Assembly: GCA_016935315.1 (NCBI GenBank)
Contig: JAFGRD010000016.1
Location: 1-64,000, forward strand
From: Pirellulales bacterium
GTDB lineage: Bacteria > Planctomycetota > Planctomycetia > Pirellulales > Thermoguttaceae
Length of the DNA: 64,000 nucleotides
Reading direction: 5' to 3'
Positions 10,601 to 17,917 of this stretch are shown piece by piece (position 1 is the first letter of the stretch; each line of letters opens with the position of its first letter). The notes under the pieces were generated by a model. It saw only the letters and a list, made by a program, of their open reading frames with translations. It had not been told where the DNA came from and did not search any database. Both the position numbers and the translations under genes were made by a program.

Positions 10601-11707
10601 CTGGACGAATCGGTGACGCTGCTGGGCGGATATCGCGGGCGGTTGGACGACGGCGTCGAGCGGGTGCAACTGCAGCGTCCCGACGCGCCGCCGCCGGACG
10701 AGCCCGACTTCATCCCCCGCCTGCTGGAAGACGAGGTCTGCTACGACGATCAGCTTCCCTGGCCGTTGGAGGCCGACGGCACCGGCAGCTCGCTGCAGCG
10801 CCTGGCGGCCGACGCGTGGGGCAACGACGGCTCTCAGTGGGCCCCTGCCCCGCCGACCCCCGGGGCGGTGCCGTTCACACCCGCGACGGAAGTCGCCGGC
10901 CGCTACGTCTTCTACAACCACTCGGCTTTCGACGGCAACGACGCGGCGCCTAACGCGCTGGATGATGGTGCGATTGCCCCTGACAAGACGGCACTGCTTC
11001 CCGGCCGGACCGCCAGCTTCGCCAACTACACCGGCTACAGTCGCGGGATCAACGGGATCATGATCGATCTGGCCCACTTGCCCGACGGCGCCGTGCCCGG
11101 ACCGGCCGACTTTCGCTTTCGCGTGGGCAACAGCAACGATCCGCAAACGTGGGCCGACGCCCCGGCCCCGTCGAGCATCACGCTCCGCGACGGTCCCAAC
11201 GACACGGCTCGCGTGACGATCGTCTTCGACGACTACATCGTCTTGAAGCAGTGGCTGCAAGTCACCGTCTGGGCGACGGGGAACACCGGGCTGGCCGGGG
11301 CGGACGTGTTCTATTTCGGCAACGCCGTCGGCGAGGCAGGCAACTCCGACGTCGACGCCAAGGTCAACGCCGTCGACATGCTCCTGGCCCGCAACAACCC
11401 CCGCAGCTTCATCAACCCTGCCCCGATCGATTTCCCTTGCGACCTCAATCGCGACGCCCGGGTCAATGCCACCGACATGCTGTTGGCGAGGAACAACCAG
11501 ACGCACTTTCTCAACGCGCTGCAACTGATCAGCGTGCCGTTGTGCAAGGCGGTGGCAGACGGGCCGGCCCGTCCGTCGAGCGACTTGCCCGAGACGCCGG
11601 CGTGGCTCTACGAGCTTGCTTTGGCCAATCTCCAAGACCGTCCGCGCAAGGCCGACTACCGGGACGAAGACGCCCTCGACAAGTTGCTGGCCGGCGACTG
11701 GCCGTGA
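4667..11707 (+). CDS. Giant lamin-tail / CotH / dockerin surface protein
   Basis: The 2346-residue protein starts at GTG after GGGGAGGG. Residues 47-60 hold the planctomycete surface-protein signature (FEPLEPRLVLDAG). After it come a lamin-tail domain (about 61-190) and a second lamin-tail-like segment (about 235-360). Two galactose-binding-like beta-sandwiches (about 430-715) share the motif VAYLNGVEV, with a third copy at about 1340-1490. Chitobiase C-terminal-type modules lie at about 750-825 and 1495-1565, and a CotH-kinase-like domain at about 870-1285 (RDEYVRQLQLALGD, NGLYWGLYNPAERPE). Three more lamin-tail domains cover about 1565-2070. A dockerin-like pair (about 2224-2284, VNAVDMLLARNN and VNATDMLLARNN) is followed by a tail containing TPAWLYELA. 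It is probably a cell-surface or secreted architectural protein. CotH-family members can phosphorylate proteins, but activity here is unproven. Confidence 0.88.
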   Translation: MVHHFNNRFNNRTAPGRNLWCFRHTTRAGRRSTRFAGPKHTAHSRLKFEPLEPRLVLDAGPVQISEFLANNDSTLADEDGVFSDWLEIHNSSQTPVRLAGWYLTDDAQNLTKWQFPDVTLDPAVDDGYLIVFASGNNRRDPFGELHTNFKLDAGGESIALVMPDGVTVAHAYWDFPRQLEDMSYGLPDSTTVWDTLVASGAAARYHVPSPGEDVFAWTAPDYDDSAWTDTVSLPTPDLVVTEVEAGEVDWLEVQNVSAQPIDTTGWLVAVNDTSGDDINAVHEAVWDLPASIAGGEVLYRTDNAADHYWGSDIAWETGSGWVMIVDDAGQVVDFVAWGYDEAEIASVQVSVGPWTGLSVGSQWSGRGVPGGAGQVELVGIEQNWAYEESNTALAVEWRGVGYDDSPWDRGDALLYVEGSALPAPKNTPLTLGATTYYFRSHFQLDANPASVAQLDLRPVIDDGAIVYLNGVEVFRLGMDPGPFDHFTFTNRSVGDAVYEGPFTLPTGALVTGDNVLAVEVHQTNAGSSDVVMGLELEAAVLEPALQRVGNSDVNDSGNFALPAAPSKGVQNPGLSVPFVPGTVPARTGVGYSDDGDFDDAVRTDVAASMHELGSSLWSRIEFPAGDTTHFDVLTLAMQYDDGFVAYLNGVEVARRNAPELLAADSAATAEHPDAQAVVFEEINISDDLGTLRPAATNVLALHGLNLSPDDGDFLMLPELIAKSDLDGPQYMTTPTPRGANVAGTLGLVADTQFSADRGFYDEPFTVEIACDTLAAEIRYTRDSSAPTAATGTVYSGPISIHETTTLRAAAFKPGYISSNVDTQTYVFLAEILEQPSLLVGFPDNWGREPADYEMDPEIVDNPLYTDRLMDDMLSIPTMSLVMDPEDVFGATGIYANPNGEGAGWERAGSIEMFYPDGYDALDNGFQVDCGVRIYGGVGRNPGYKKHSFRLLFKDDYGPTKLNYPLFGDDAADRFDTIILRHNFNDGYVWGGANSQYVRDEYVRQLQLALGDPSAHGTFVHLYVNGLYWGLYNPAERPEASFSATYFGGEKEQWDAINSGAATGDSSTASWNALLSLVRQGVETQEQYQRLQGNNADGTNDPAYEAYLDVENYAHYMLLNFFVGNQDWPGHNWYAARQRGAESTGFKSFAWDSEWVIGMNSGLTSNRTGVGNSLGEPYAYLRQNEEFCMLFADLAHRALFAGGPLYVDPDNPQWDPAHPERNRPAALYAALADQVEGAIVCESARWGDVASGSPYTLTQWQSQRDWILNTYMPQRSAIVLQQLRDAGLYPLVSAPVLSRHGGQVDPGFGLEMTVTVVPTYQDTVVVPEFTQADYFVPANDDLGTTWTQWAFDTAGWSSGMTGLGYEDSSGYEAMIRTEVRPHAAADGSTSILLRIPFTIDNLDDVDRLLLRMKYDDGFVAYLNGQEVARRGISGTPSWNSQASNHEASGFEDIDVSAHLGALVLGGQNVLAIHAINQSTGSSDMIVLPELVIGTLIEDPDGPDLYYTLDGSDPRLVGGGVSPSALLYDGTPIAMTHSAVLKTRTHQSGQWSALNEAEFFVGPQATAEHLVVSEINYNPYPPTPEETAAGYTDNNAFEFVELVNRSGETIDLAGLAFVDGIQFDFAAAEVTELGPGEYLVVVADPAAFALRYETAGMRIAGQYTGALDNAGETVELIDWRGEAVVAFAYDDSGAWPGRADGNGSSLEMIDPAAVPTEAAGRTLYLEDGDHWRSSGGYGGSPGSPGEGLRSDVLINEVLSHTDDPLTDSIELYNSTAAAIELGGWYLSDSGDSYLKFRIADGTTIPAGGYLIFDEDDFNPTPLSPGPGDFALDGAHGDDVWLMEADAAGKPVRFVDHVDFPAAPNGESFGRWPNGRGTLYPMRTRTLDPLAGENSGPRIGPVVISEVHYNPGQLPGADDLEFVEIYNATSTPVDLTNWRIRKGVDYEFPDGTLLESHTVLVVVPFDPDDADKLPAFRTHYGLDESVTLLGGYRGRLDDGVERVQLQRPDAPPPDEPDFIPRLLEDEVCYDDQLPWPLEADGTGSSLQRLAADAWGNDGSQWAPAPPTPGAVPFTPATEVAGRYVFYNHSAFDGNDAAPNALDDGAIAPDKTALLPGRTASFANYTGYSRGINGIMIDLAHLPDGAVPGPADFRFRVGNSNDPQTWADAPAPSSITLRDGPNDTARVTIVFDDYIVLKQWLQVTVWATGNTGLAGADVFYFGNAVGEAGNSDVDAKVNAVDMLLARNNPRSFINPAPIDFPCDLNRDARVNATDMLLARNNQTHFLNALQLISVPLCKAVADGPARPSSDLPETPAWLYELALANLQDRPRKADYRDEDALDKLLAGDWP

Positions 11708-11886
11708 CAGGCCGCGGGCATCGCCCGCGTGCGGACGAGAGAGGGCACGGCCGCGTCGTGACTTCTGCAACCCGTTGCTGGACCAATCGTTACGGCGCCC
11801 GCCGTCGTTGTGGTCGTTGCGCCTCGGTGCCAAGGCCCCGGATGGGGCCTGCCCCACCGCCGAGCGGCCGTTCTCTGCCCGGATGC

Positions 11887-11916
11887 TTGACAAGTCTCCC
11901 CGGTTATACGTATAGT
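11887..11916 (+). promoter_or_regulatory. Candidate promoter for the PEP-CTERM gene
   Basis: A perfect TTGACA (11887-11892) is separated by 18 bp from TATAGT (11911-11916), about 100 bp before the ATG at 12016. The surrounding 308-bp gap (11708-12015) holds no other gene that I can support. Confidence 0.6.
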
Positions 11917-12015
11917 GAAGGTGGTGCTGGATCGTCGGATTCTCCCGACGCGATCGGTCGGCTGGGATACTCTGCCTCGCGCGAATCAACATAGGAAAAC
12001 AGGGGAGGTATTGTC

Positions 12016-14244
12016 ATGGGACGTGTCAAAGCAAATCAATGCCCGCTCGGGATGAGGATATTCGCCTGTGGTGCGGCCCTGGCGCTGTTGGGGTCGCTGG
12101 TGCTTCCGGCGACTTCGTTGGCCGTGGCATTGATCGTCAACGAGTACAACTGCGTCAGCTCTGGAAGATACCTGGACGGGGGAGACTACCGGGACGCTCC
12201 CGATCGAGAAGACACGTACTTCAAGCCAATTCTCGACCTGGCCGACGACGGCGTGCTCAATGACAGCAACAACGGCCGGATCGAAGGCAACGGCGGAAAC
12301 TGGATCGAGCTGGTCGTGGTCGAAGATCATCTCGATCTGCGCGGCTGGGAGCTGCGGTGGGCCGAGACCGACGCGACCGGCGTCCAGACCCCTGCCTTCG
12401 ACCCCTGGTACGGGGATCCCAGCATCGAACAGGGGATCATTGCCTTCAGCCCCACCTCGGCCGTCTGGGCCGATCTGCGGGCGGGCACGATCATCACCAT
12501 CAGCGAGCGCGACTTCATCGACGTCGATACCGACTGGGACGGCGGCGGCGATGATCGCAACTTCACCGACGGACTCGATCCGGGCGAGGCCGACGTGACC
12601 ATCGACCTGTCGACCGACACCAGCTACGATCCGGCCGGCAACGACTGGTGGATCCACGTCAGCTCCCGCCAGGAGCAGCTCGCGGCGAACCCCTTGATCA
12701 CGACCGTCACGAACGTCGACGGGGACGCCCCCGGCGATTTCTCCGTCGGGCCCGACGACTGGCAACTCTCGGTCTACAATCTCGGGGGAACGCTGGATTT
12801 CGGGCCGATCGGCGAAGACATTACCGATTTCGGCAATTTTCCGGGCGGGCTCAGTGATTCGGAAGCGGCTCGCTTGGAGGCGGATCCCGGCCCCGGCTTA
12901 GACAACGACAATTACGACGATGTCACCTCCACCACGTTCAGCCAGCCAAACGAGTGGGGCGGCGTCTTTCAGGACTTCACCGGCATCCGCCCGACCACCG
13001 TCACATTGACCAGCGTCGGCTCCGGCAATTGGAGCGCGCCGACCACCTGGGACGACGGTACGCTAACGCCCACGGCGGAAACCGAAACGGTTGTCCTCGG
13101 CAGTCACACCGTGCAAGTCACCGCCGACGGCAGCGCGTCGTCGCTGTCGATCAACGGCCCCGCGGCCGCCGTGGTGGTCTCCCCCAGCCGAACCTTGACG
13201 GTCGGACGCGACGTGGAGTTGGCCTCCGGCAGCCTGGGCTTCTATCCCGCCGGCACGCTGGACGTCGGGCGGAACTTCATCATGAGCCGCAACACGATGA
13301 TGCTGTTCTTCCTCGACGCCGCCAGCTACCCGGTCAATCCCGGCGATCCGATGGTCGCCGTGGCCGGCAACGCCGAGTTGTACAACAGCACGACCTTGGC
13401 GCTTTCCGCCGAGATGCTCTCCGGCCCCTTGGGCGACCTGAACGCCCGCGACTGGGGCCCGAAACCCTTGACGATCGTCTCGGCCGTCGGCCAGCTCACC
13501 GGCACCTTCACCAACGTGATGACCGACCCGGCCGGCCCGCACTTGGGCTACGGCGTGTTCTACGAAGGGATGTCCTATACGTCCAACACGGCCGTGATGG
13601 ACCTTTTCCAGGCGGCCCCCGGCGACACGAACGGTAACCACTACATCAACGGCATCGACATCCAGAACATCCTGGCGGCCAACAAGTTCGGCATTGACGT
13701 CGACGCCGACTGGTCTGAAGGCGACTTCGACGGCAACGCCCGGGTCAACGGCATCGACATCCAGGCCATCCTTGCGGCGAACCTCTTTGGTCTCCCCGAC
13801 CCCTATGCCGCCGCAGATTCCAGCGAACCCGCCGAGGGCGTCCTCGACCTGGTCGTGGTGCCCGGCGAAGGGGTCTACCTTGACACCAAGGGCTTGACGG
13901 TCAACAGCTACGTGCTCACGTCGACCGCGGGCGTGTTCACCGGGGAGCCGGCTGCAAACCTGGGCCTTTTCAAGGAGGACAGCGATTCCCGCGTCAGCGG
14001 CAGCTTCGCCTTCACGCTCAACGGCGAACACTTTCTGGGCAACATCGTCGGGCCGGAATTTCCGGCGCGCGGTGGCCCGGTCGACCTTTACGAAGACCTC
14101 TACCTGACCTACACCGTCGACGGTGCCAAGGGTACGTACGAGGCCCGTCTGATCGTGGTTCCCGAGCCGGGCACGCTCACCATGCTCGCGGCCGTGGTCG
14201 TCGCCGCGCTGCTGGCGGTTGTCCGGCGCCGGCGCAGATCCTGA
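12016..14244 (+). CDS. Secreted dockerin-containing PEP-CTERM protein
   Basis: The 742-residue protein has a signal peptide (hydrophobic stretch about residues 16-38) and a lamin-tail-like N-terminal region (ALIVNEYNCVSSG, NWIELVVVEDHLDLRGWEL). A beta-rich region around residues 330-440 (NWSAPTTWDDG) resembles the repetitive modules of autotransporter-like planctomycete proteins. A dockerin type I pair lies near residues 535-595 (DTNGNHYINGIDIQNILA and DFDGNARVNGIDIQAILA). The C-terminus is a canonical sorting tag: VPEPG, one transmembrane helix, then RRRRR. PEP-CTERM proteins are processed by an exosortase and end up at the surface or in the matrix. GGGGAGGT precedes the ATG. Adjacent to the giant dockerin protein, so the two may share an envelope role. 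Confidence 0.85.
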   Translation: MGRVKANQCPLGMRIFACGAALALLGSLVLPATSLAVALIVNEYNCVSSGRYLDGGDYRDAPDREDTYFKPILDLADDGVLNDSNNGRIEGNGGNWIELVVVEDHLDLRGWELRWAETDATGVQTPAFDPWYGDPSIEQGIIAFSPTSAVWADLRAGTIITISERDFIDVDTDWDGGGDDRNFTDGLDPGEADVTIDLSTDTSYDPAGNDWWIHVSSRQEQLAANPLITTVTNVDGDAPGDFSVGPDDWQLSVYNLGGTLDFGPIGEDITDFGNFPGGLSDSEAARLEADPGPGLDNDNYDDVTSTTFSQPNEWGGVFQDFTGIRPTTVTLTSVGSGNWSAPTTWDDGTLTPTAETETVVLGSHTVQVTADGSASSLSINGPAAAVVVSPSRTLTVGRDVELASGSLGFYPAGTLDVGRNFIMSRNTMMLFFLDAASYPVNPGDPMVAVAGNAELYNSTTLALSAEMLSGPLGDLNARDWGPKPLTIVSAVGQLTGTFTNVMTDPAGPHLGYGVFYEGMSYTSNTAVMDLFQAAPGDTNGNHYINGIDIQNILAANKFGIDVDADWSEGDFDGNARVNGIDIQAILAANLFGLPDPYAAADSSEPAEGVLDLVVVPGEGVYLDTKGLTVNSYVLTSTAGVFTGEPAANLGLFKEDSDSRVSGSFAFTLNGEHFLGNIVGPEFPARGGPVDLYEDLYLTYTVDGAKGTYEARLIVVPEPGTLTMLAAVVVAALLAVVRRRRRS

Positions 14245-14328
14245 CCGCCGGGTAACCCCGGGACCCGCCCGTGCGAGTCCCGGACAAGCAACGGATCCAG
14301 GGGCAATTGCGTTCTCGGGCCGCAAGAG

Positions 14329-14374
14329 AGAGCGTCGGCCGTGTGTTATGCCTCGGCCGGCGCTCTGGCTTTTT
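14329..14374 (+). terminator. Rho-independent terminator after the PEP-CTERM gene
   Basis: Stem AGAGCGTCGGCCG (14329-14341) pairs with CGGCCGGCGCTCT (14354-14366) with one internal mismatch; GGCTTTTT follows. It sits between two convergent genes. Confidence 0.8.
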
Positions 14375-14398
14375 GCACGGCCGCACGCGCCGCGGCTC

Positions 14399-15697
14399 TC
14401 AATAGGGCTGGTACACGCCGGGCACCGGCACGGGGTAGTTGCCCCCTGCGTCGGGCAGCACCGGCGGCTCGGCGCTGAAGGCAAGCGCTTTCGGCATCTC
14501 GTCCGGTCCCTTCTCGACCGCCTCGTCCCACGCCACCACCTTACCGCTGTAGGTGGCCATCCGGCCCAGCACGGCCGTCATGCTGCTGGTCGCACCGAAC
14601 CAGCCCTCGTTGTACTTCAGGTCCTTCCGCAACGCCTCGATCAGATCGACGTGCTCCTGCTGATGCCCGCTGACCTTCGGGCCGGTATACTGCCAGGGAC
14701 GCTTGCCGCTGATCGTGCCGTTGGTGGCGGCTACGCCATCCGGACCGTGGGCGAACGTGCCGGCCCGGTTGGCGCAGCCGGCGATGTGCCGACACTGGCT
14801 GAACATCTTCGACCCGTCGGCGTAGGTGTATTCCACGAAGTGGTGATCGAAAATCTGTCCGTGGTCCTTGCCCTTGCGGACCTCGCGCCCGCCCATCCCG
14901 TTGGCCTCCACCGGATGATCCTGCTTCAGCCAGTTGGCCAAATCGATCAGATGGACGTGTTGCTCGACGATCAGGTCGCCACAGAGCCAGACGAAGTAGT
15001 ACCAGTTGCGCATCTGGTACTCCATTTCGGTCTGCGCGGGCGTGCGGGGCCGCACCCAAACGCCGGGGTTGTTGCCGTAGGCCCGCTCGAAGAGAATCTC
15101 TCCCACGGCGCCGTCGTGCACCCGCTTCACCGTTTCGACGCAGGGCGGCGTATGCCGCGAGTTGAGCCCCACAGCCACCTTCAAGTTCTTCTGGTCGGCC
15201 GCCCGGTTGGTCTCCATCACCGAGCGGAAGCCGGGCGCGTCGACACAGACCGGCTTCTCCATGAAGACGTGTTTGCCGGCTTCCACCGCCGCCTTGTACT
15301 GCATGGGGCGAAAGCCCGGCGGCGTCACCAGCAGCACCAGGTCCGCGCCGCTGTCGATGGCCCCGCGATAAGCATCGAACCCGACGAAGACCCGCTCCTC
15401 GGGCACGTCCACCTTCCCGCCAAATCGCGTCTGCAACTGCTGCAGCGCCGCCTTGGCCCGGTCCTCGAAGGCGTCGGCCACGGCCACCAGCTTGAGGTTG
15501 TCTTCGACCGACAGACAGTTGACCGCCGCACCGGTGCCACGCCCACCGCAGCCGACCAGCGCGATCTTGATCTCGTCGCCTCCGGCCGCATGGGCCGTTC
15601 GGGCAATGCTCAAACCTCCGACCAACGCCGTCGAAGCCAGAGCCGCCGTCGATCCCTTGAGAAACTCGCGACGGCTGGGTTGTTTTGTCTCGCTCAT
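14399..15697 (-). CDS. Tat-exported Gfo/Idh/MocA family oxidoreductase
   Basis: The 432-residue protein opens with a Tat signal (SRREFLKGSTAALAS). A Rossmann fold follows, with the nucleotide motif ALVGCGGRGTG near residue 46, and the family motif MEKPVC (near residue 150) holds the conserved Lys. Members are NAD(P)-dependent sugar or cyclitol dehydrogenases; planctomycetes carry many periplasmic versions linked to glycan degradation. AAGGAGACAAGACG places a ribosome site before the ATG. It is not close-coupled to the kinase upstream on the same strand (118-bp gap). Substrate unknown. Confidence 0.9.
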   Translation of the reverse strand: MSETKQPSRREFLKGSTAALASTALVGGLSIARTAHAAGGDEIKIALVGCGGRGTGAAVNCLSVEDNLKLVAVADAFEDRAKAALQQLQTRFGGKVDVPEERVFVGFDAYRGAIDSGADLVLLVTPPGFRPMQYKAAVEAGKHVFMEKPVCVDAPGFRSVMETNRAADQKNLKVAVGLNSRHTPPCVETVKRVHDGAVGEILFERAYGNNPGVWVRPRTPAQTEMEYQMRNWYYFVWLCGDLIVEQHVHLIDLANWLKQDHPVEANGMGGREVRKGKDHGQIFDHHFVEYTYADGSKMFSQCRHIAGCANRAGTFAHGPDGVAATNGTISGKRPWQYTGPKVSGHQQEHVDLIEALRKDLKYNEGWFGATSSMTAVLGRMATYSGKVVAWDEAVEKGPDEMPKALAFSAEPPVLPDAGGNYPVPVPGVYQPY

Positions 15698-15815
15698 CGT
15701 CTTGTCTCCTTGGTTTGCGAGGGCTCAACAGGGAGTACACCGTCGGCCCACGGGCCGGCGCCCGAACCATCATACCACGACCCCGGCCCACTGCGAACCG
15801 CCACGCACCGGATCG

Positions 15816-16739
15816 CTACATGGCCTCGACCCGGATATCCTCCGCGCCGTGTTGCACGCTCTGCGGCTCCAGACGCGCGGGCAACAACTGCTTGAGATTC
15901 TCTCCGGCGGCCGCGATGCCGAGTTTCACGGCGTCGACGATCCCGCGCCCCTCGCGCACCGCCCAGGCGATGGCCGCGGCCATGCAGTCGCCGCAGGCGA
16001 TCGGGTTGACGATCTCTTCGGCCGGCGGCGGCTCGAACCGGTAGACCTCCGACTGCGAGGTCGCCCACACCGGGGCACTGCCCTGCGTAATCACCACCCA
16101 CTGGGCCCCCAGCCGATTGAGCGACTGCATGGCCAGGCGCAATTCCGCGTCGTCCTCCAGCGGGCGACCGACCGTTTGCGCCAGCTCCTCCCGGTTGGGC
16201 TTGACCACCAGGGGCTTTAGGTCCAGCAGCGACAGCAGCCCCTTGCCGCGGAAGTCGAGCACCATCGGGCAGGGTGTGCTCTCGGCCAGGTCGCGATAGA
16301 ACGACTCGGGTGTCCCCTCGGGCAGCGAGCCAATCAGCACGGCGACATCGGCCCTGGCTGCCTCTTCGGCATAGGCCCGGCGAAACGCGTCCAGCTCGTG
16401 CCACGTCAGCGGCCGGCCGTTCTCGACCAGCTCGGTCATCGTGCGCGTGGGGCGATCGAGGATCGTCGTGCACACGCGGGTGGCCGCTTCCGTCTCGATC
16501 CAGCGATGGGGCACGCCCAAGCCATCGAACTCGCGGGTAATCTGTTCCAGCGGCGGGCCGCCGACCGTGGCCAAGGTGAGACTTGGACCGCCCAGATGAT
16601 GGGCCGCAATGCCCGCGTTGAAGACCTTGCCCGAAGCACACCAACGGGCCTCCGCCGCCCGGTTCACTTCGCCGTAGCGGAAGCCGTCGAATACCAGAAT
16701 CTGTTGCCACGCGGGCGTCAGGCCGGCGGTCAGAATCAC
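15816..16739 (-). CDS. PfkB-family sugar kinase (1-phosphofructokinase / tagatose-6-phosphate kinase-like)
   Basis: The 307-residue protein is of normal length for the phosphofructokinase-B subfamily of ribokinases. The N-terminus (ILTAGLTPAWQQIL) matches the LacC/FruK type, and the C-terminal anion-hole region NPIACGDCMAAAIAWA carries the catalytic Asp. LVVKPNREEL is the conserved KPN-E element. It should phosphorylate a sugar phosphate or related polyol using ATP. The start is GTG and overlaps the stop of the upstream alcohol dehydrogenase by 4 bases (GTGA), a sign of translational coupling. Third gene of an operon with a TPR glycosyltransferase and a dehydrogenase; substrate not known. Confidence 0.85.
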   Translation of the reverse strand: MILTAGLTPAWQQILVFDGFRYGEVNRAAEARWCASGKVFNAGIAAHHLGGPSLTLATVGGPPLEQITREFDGLGVPHRWIETEAATRVCTTILDRPTRTMTELVENGRPLTWHELDAFRRAYAEEAARADVAVLIGSLPEGTPESFYRDLAESTPCPMVLDFRGKGLLSLLDLKPLVVKPNREELAQTVGRPLEDDAELRLAMQSLNRLGAQWVVITQGSAPVWATSQSEVYRFEPPPAEEIVNPIACGDCMAAAIAWAVREGRGIVDAVKLGIAAAGENLKQLLPARLEPQSVQHGAEDIRVEAM

Positions 16740-17917
16740 AGCAGTTCCTCCAACAGTTGCGTCAGCTCTTGATCCGTAAGCTCGCGGGGATTGCCGCTCA
16801 TGCTGCTGCCGCGGGAGTCGCGGACCAAGGCAGGAATCTGCTCGCGTTTGACTCCCACCTCGCCCAGTCGCCGGGGCACGCCCACCCGATCGCAGAGCTG
16901 CTCAATCCTCTCGATCAACGTCTCCACGGCTTCCTCAGGCGGGGTGGACGGGCCGCATTCGAACAGCAAACGGGCCAGCGTTGCCAACTCCTCGCGACGC
17001 ACTCCGGCGTTGACCCGCAGCGCCGTCGGCAGCATCAGCGCACAGGCCACGCCGTGCGGCACGCGGCAGTTGGTTCCCAACGCCGGCGCCACGCCGTGGG
17101 CCATGCCCAGCCCCGAGTTGGCCAGCGCCATGCCGGAAAGCAGCGCCGCGTGCGACATCATTTCCCGCGCGTCGCGCGACGTGCCGTCTTCGACCGCCTC
17201 GGCAATCGCCGGCACGGCCAGCTTCAGCCCCTGGACCGCCAGGGCCCGCGGGATCGGCCGGGCCTTGCGCGAAATATAGCTCTCGATCAATTGCGTGATC
17301 GCGTCCATGCCGCTGGCGGCGGTTACCATCGGCGACACGCTGACGCACAGCTCCGGATCCAGCAGCGCGATCCGCGGCATCAGCCGCCCGTCACGCAGGC
17401 TCTTCTTGAACGGCGGATCGTACGACGAGATGACCGCGTTCTTGGTGGCCTCGGCGCCGGTGCCGGCGGTGGTGGGCATGGCCAGGACGGGCAGCGGATC
17501 GCGCGCAAGCTTCAGCCCCCGGCCCACGCCCTCCAAGTAGTCTCTGATTGTGGGACTCTCGTCGTGGACGGCCATCGCCGCCACGGCCTTGGCCAGGTCG
17601 ATGGCCGCCCCGCCCCCGACGGCCAGCAGAAAATCGCCGTCGGCGATGTGGCGTTGCCGCAGTTCGGCCGCCGCGCGATCCACGTCGGCCACTTCCGGCT
17701 CGTGCGTAATCGTCTCCACCAGAACGGCCTCAACACCCTCGCTTCGCAGCGTCTCGGCGATCTCCTGGACCACCGCCGCCGCGCCGGACGGCAGGCCGCA
17801 AACCACAAACGCCCGGCGGCCCAGCGTCCGCGCCAGCGTGCCGACTTCGTGCCGACGTCCCCATCCGAAGACAATCTGCCGGGGAGACAGGAAATCGTAG
17901 GTCATCGGCTCAGACAT
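16736..17917 (-). CDS. Iron-type (group III) alcohol dehydrogenase
   Basis: The 393-residue protein is typical in length. I chose the start MSEPMTYDF because CAGGAG lies 7 bases upstream; a longer frame exists but runs inside the previous gene. The Rossmann half has VGGGAAIDLAKA, the family NAD(P) motif, and MPTTAGTGAEATKNAVI follows. The metal-binding half has GMDAITQLIESY, MAHGVAP and PHGVACALMLP. The usual second ligand His of the motif D-A-x-x-H is Gln here. The first 8 bases overlap the end of the TPR gene and the last 4 overlap the PfkB start, so all three are probably co-translated. It should interconvert an alcohol or lactaldehyde-type aldehyde; substrate unknown. Confidence 0.88.
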   Translation of the reverse strand: MSEPMTYDFLSPRQIVFGWGRRHEVGTLARTLGRRAFVVCGLPSGAAAVVQEIAETLRSEGVEAVLVETITHEPEVADVDRAAAELRQRHIADGDFLLAVGGGAAIDLAKAVAAMAVHDESPTIRDYLEGVGRGLKLARDPLPVLAMPTTAGTGAEATKNAVISSYDPPFKKSLRDGRLMPRIALLDPELCVSVSPMVTAASGMDAITQLIESYISRKARPIPRALAVQGLKLAVPAIAEAVEDGTSRDAREMMSHAALLSGMALANSGLGMAHGVAPALGTNCRVPHGVACALMLPTALRVNAGVRREELATLARLLFECGPSTPPEEAVETLIERIEQLCDRVGVPRRLGEVGVKREQIPALVRDSRGSSMSGNPRELTDQELTQLLEELL

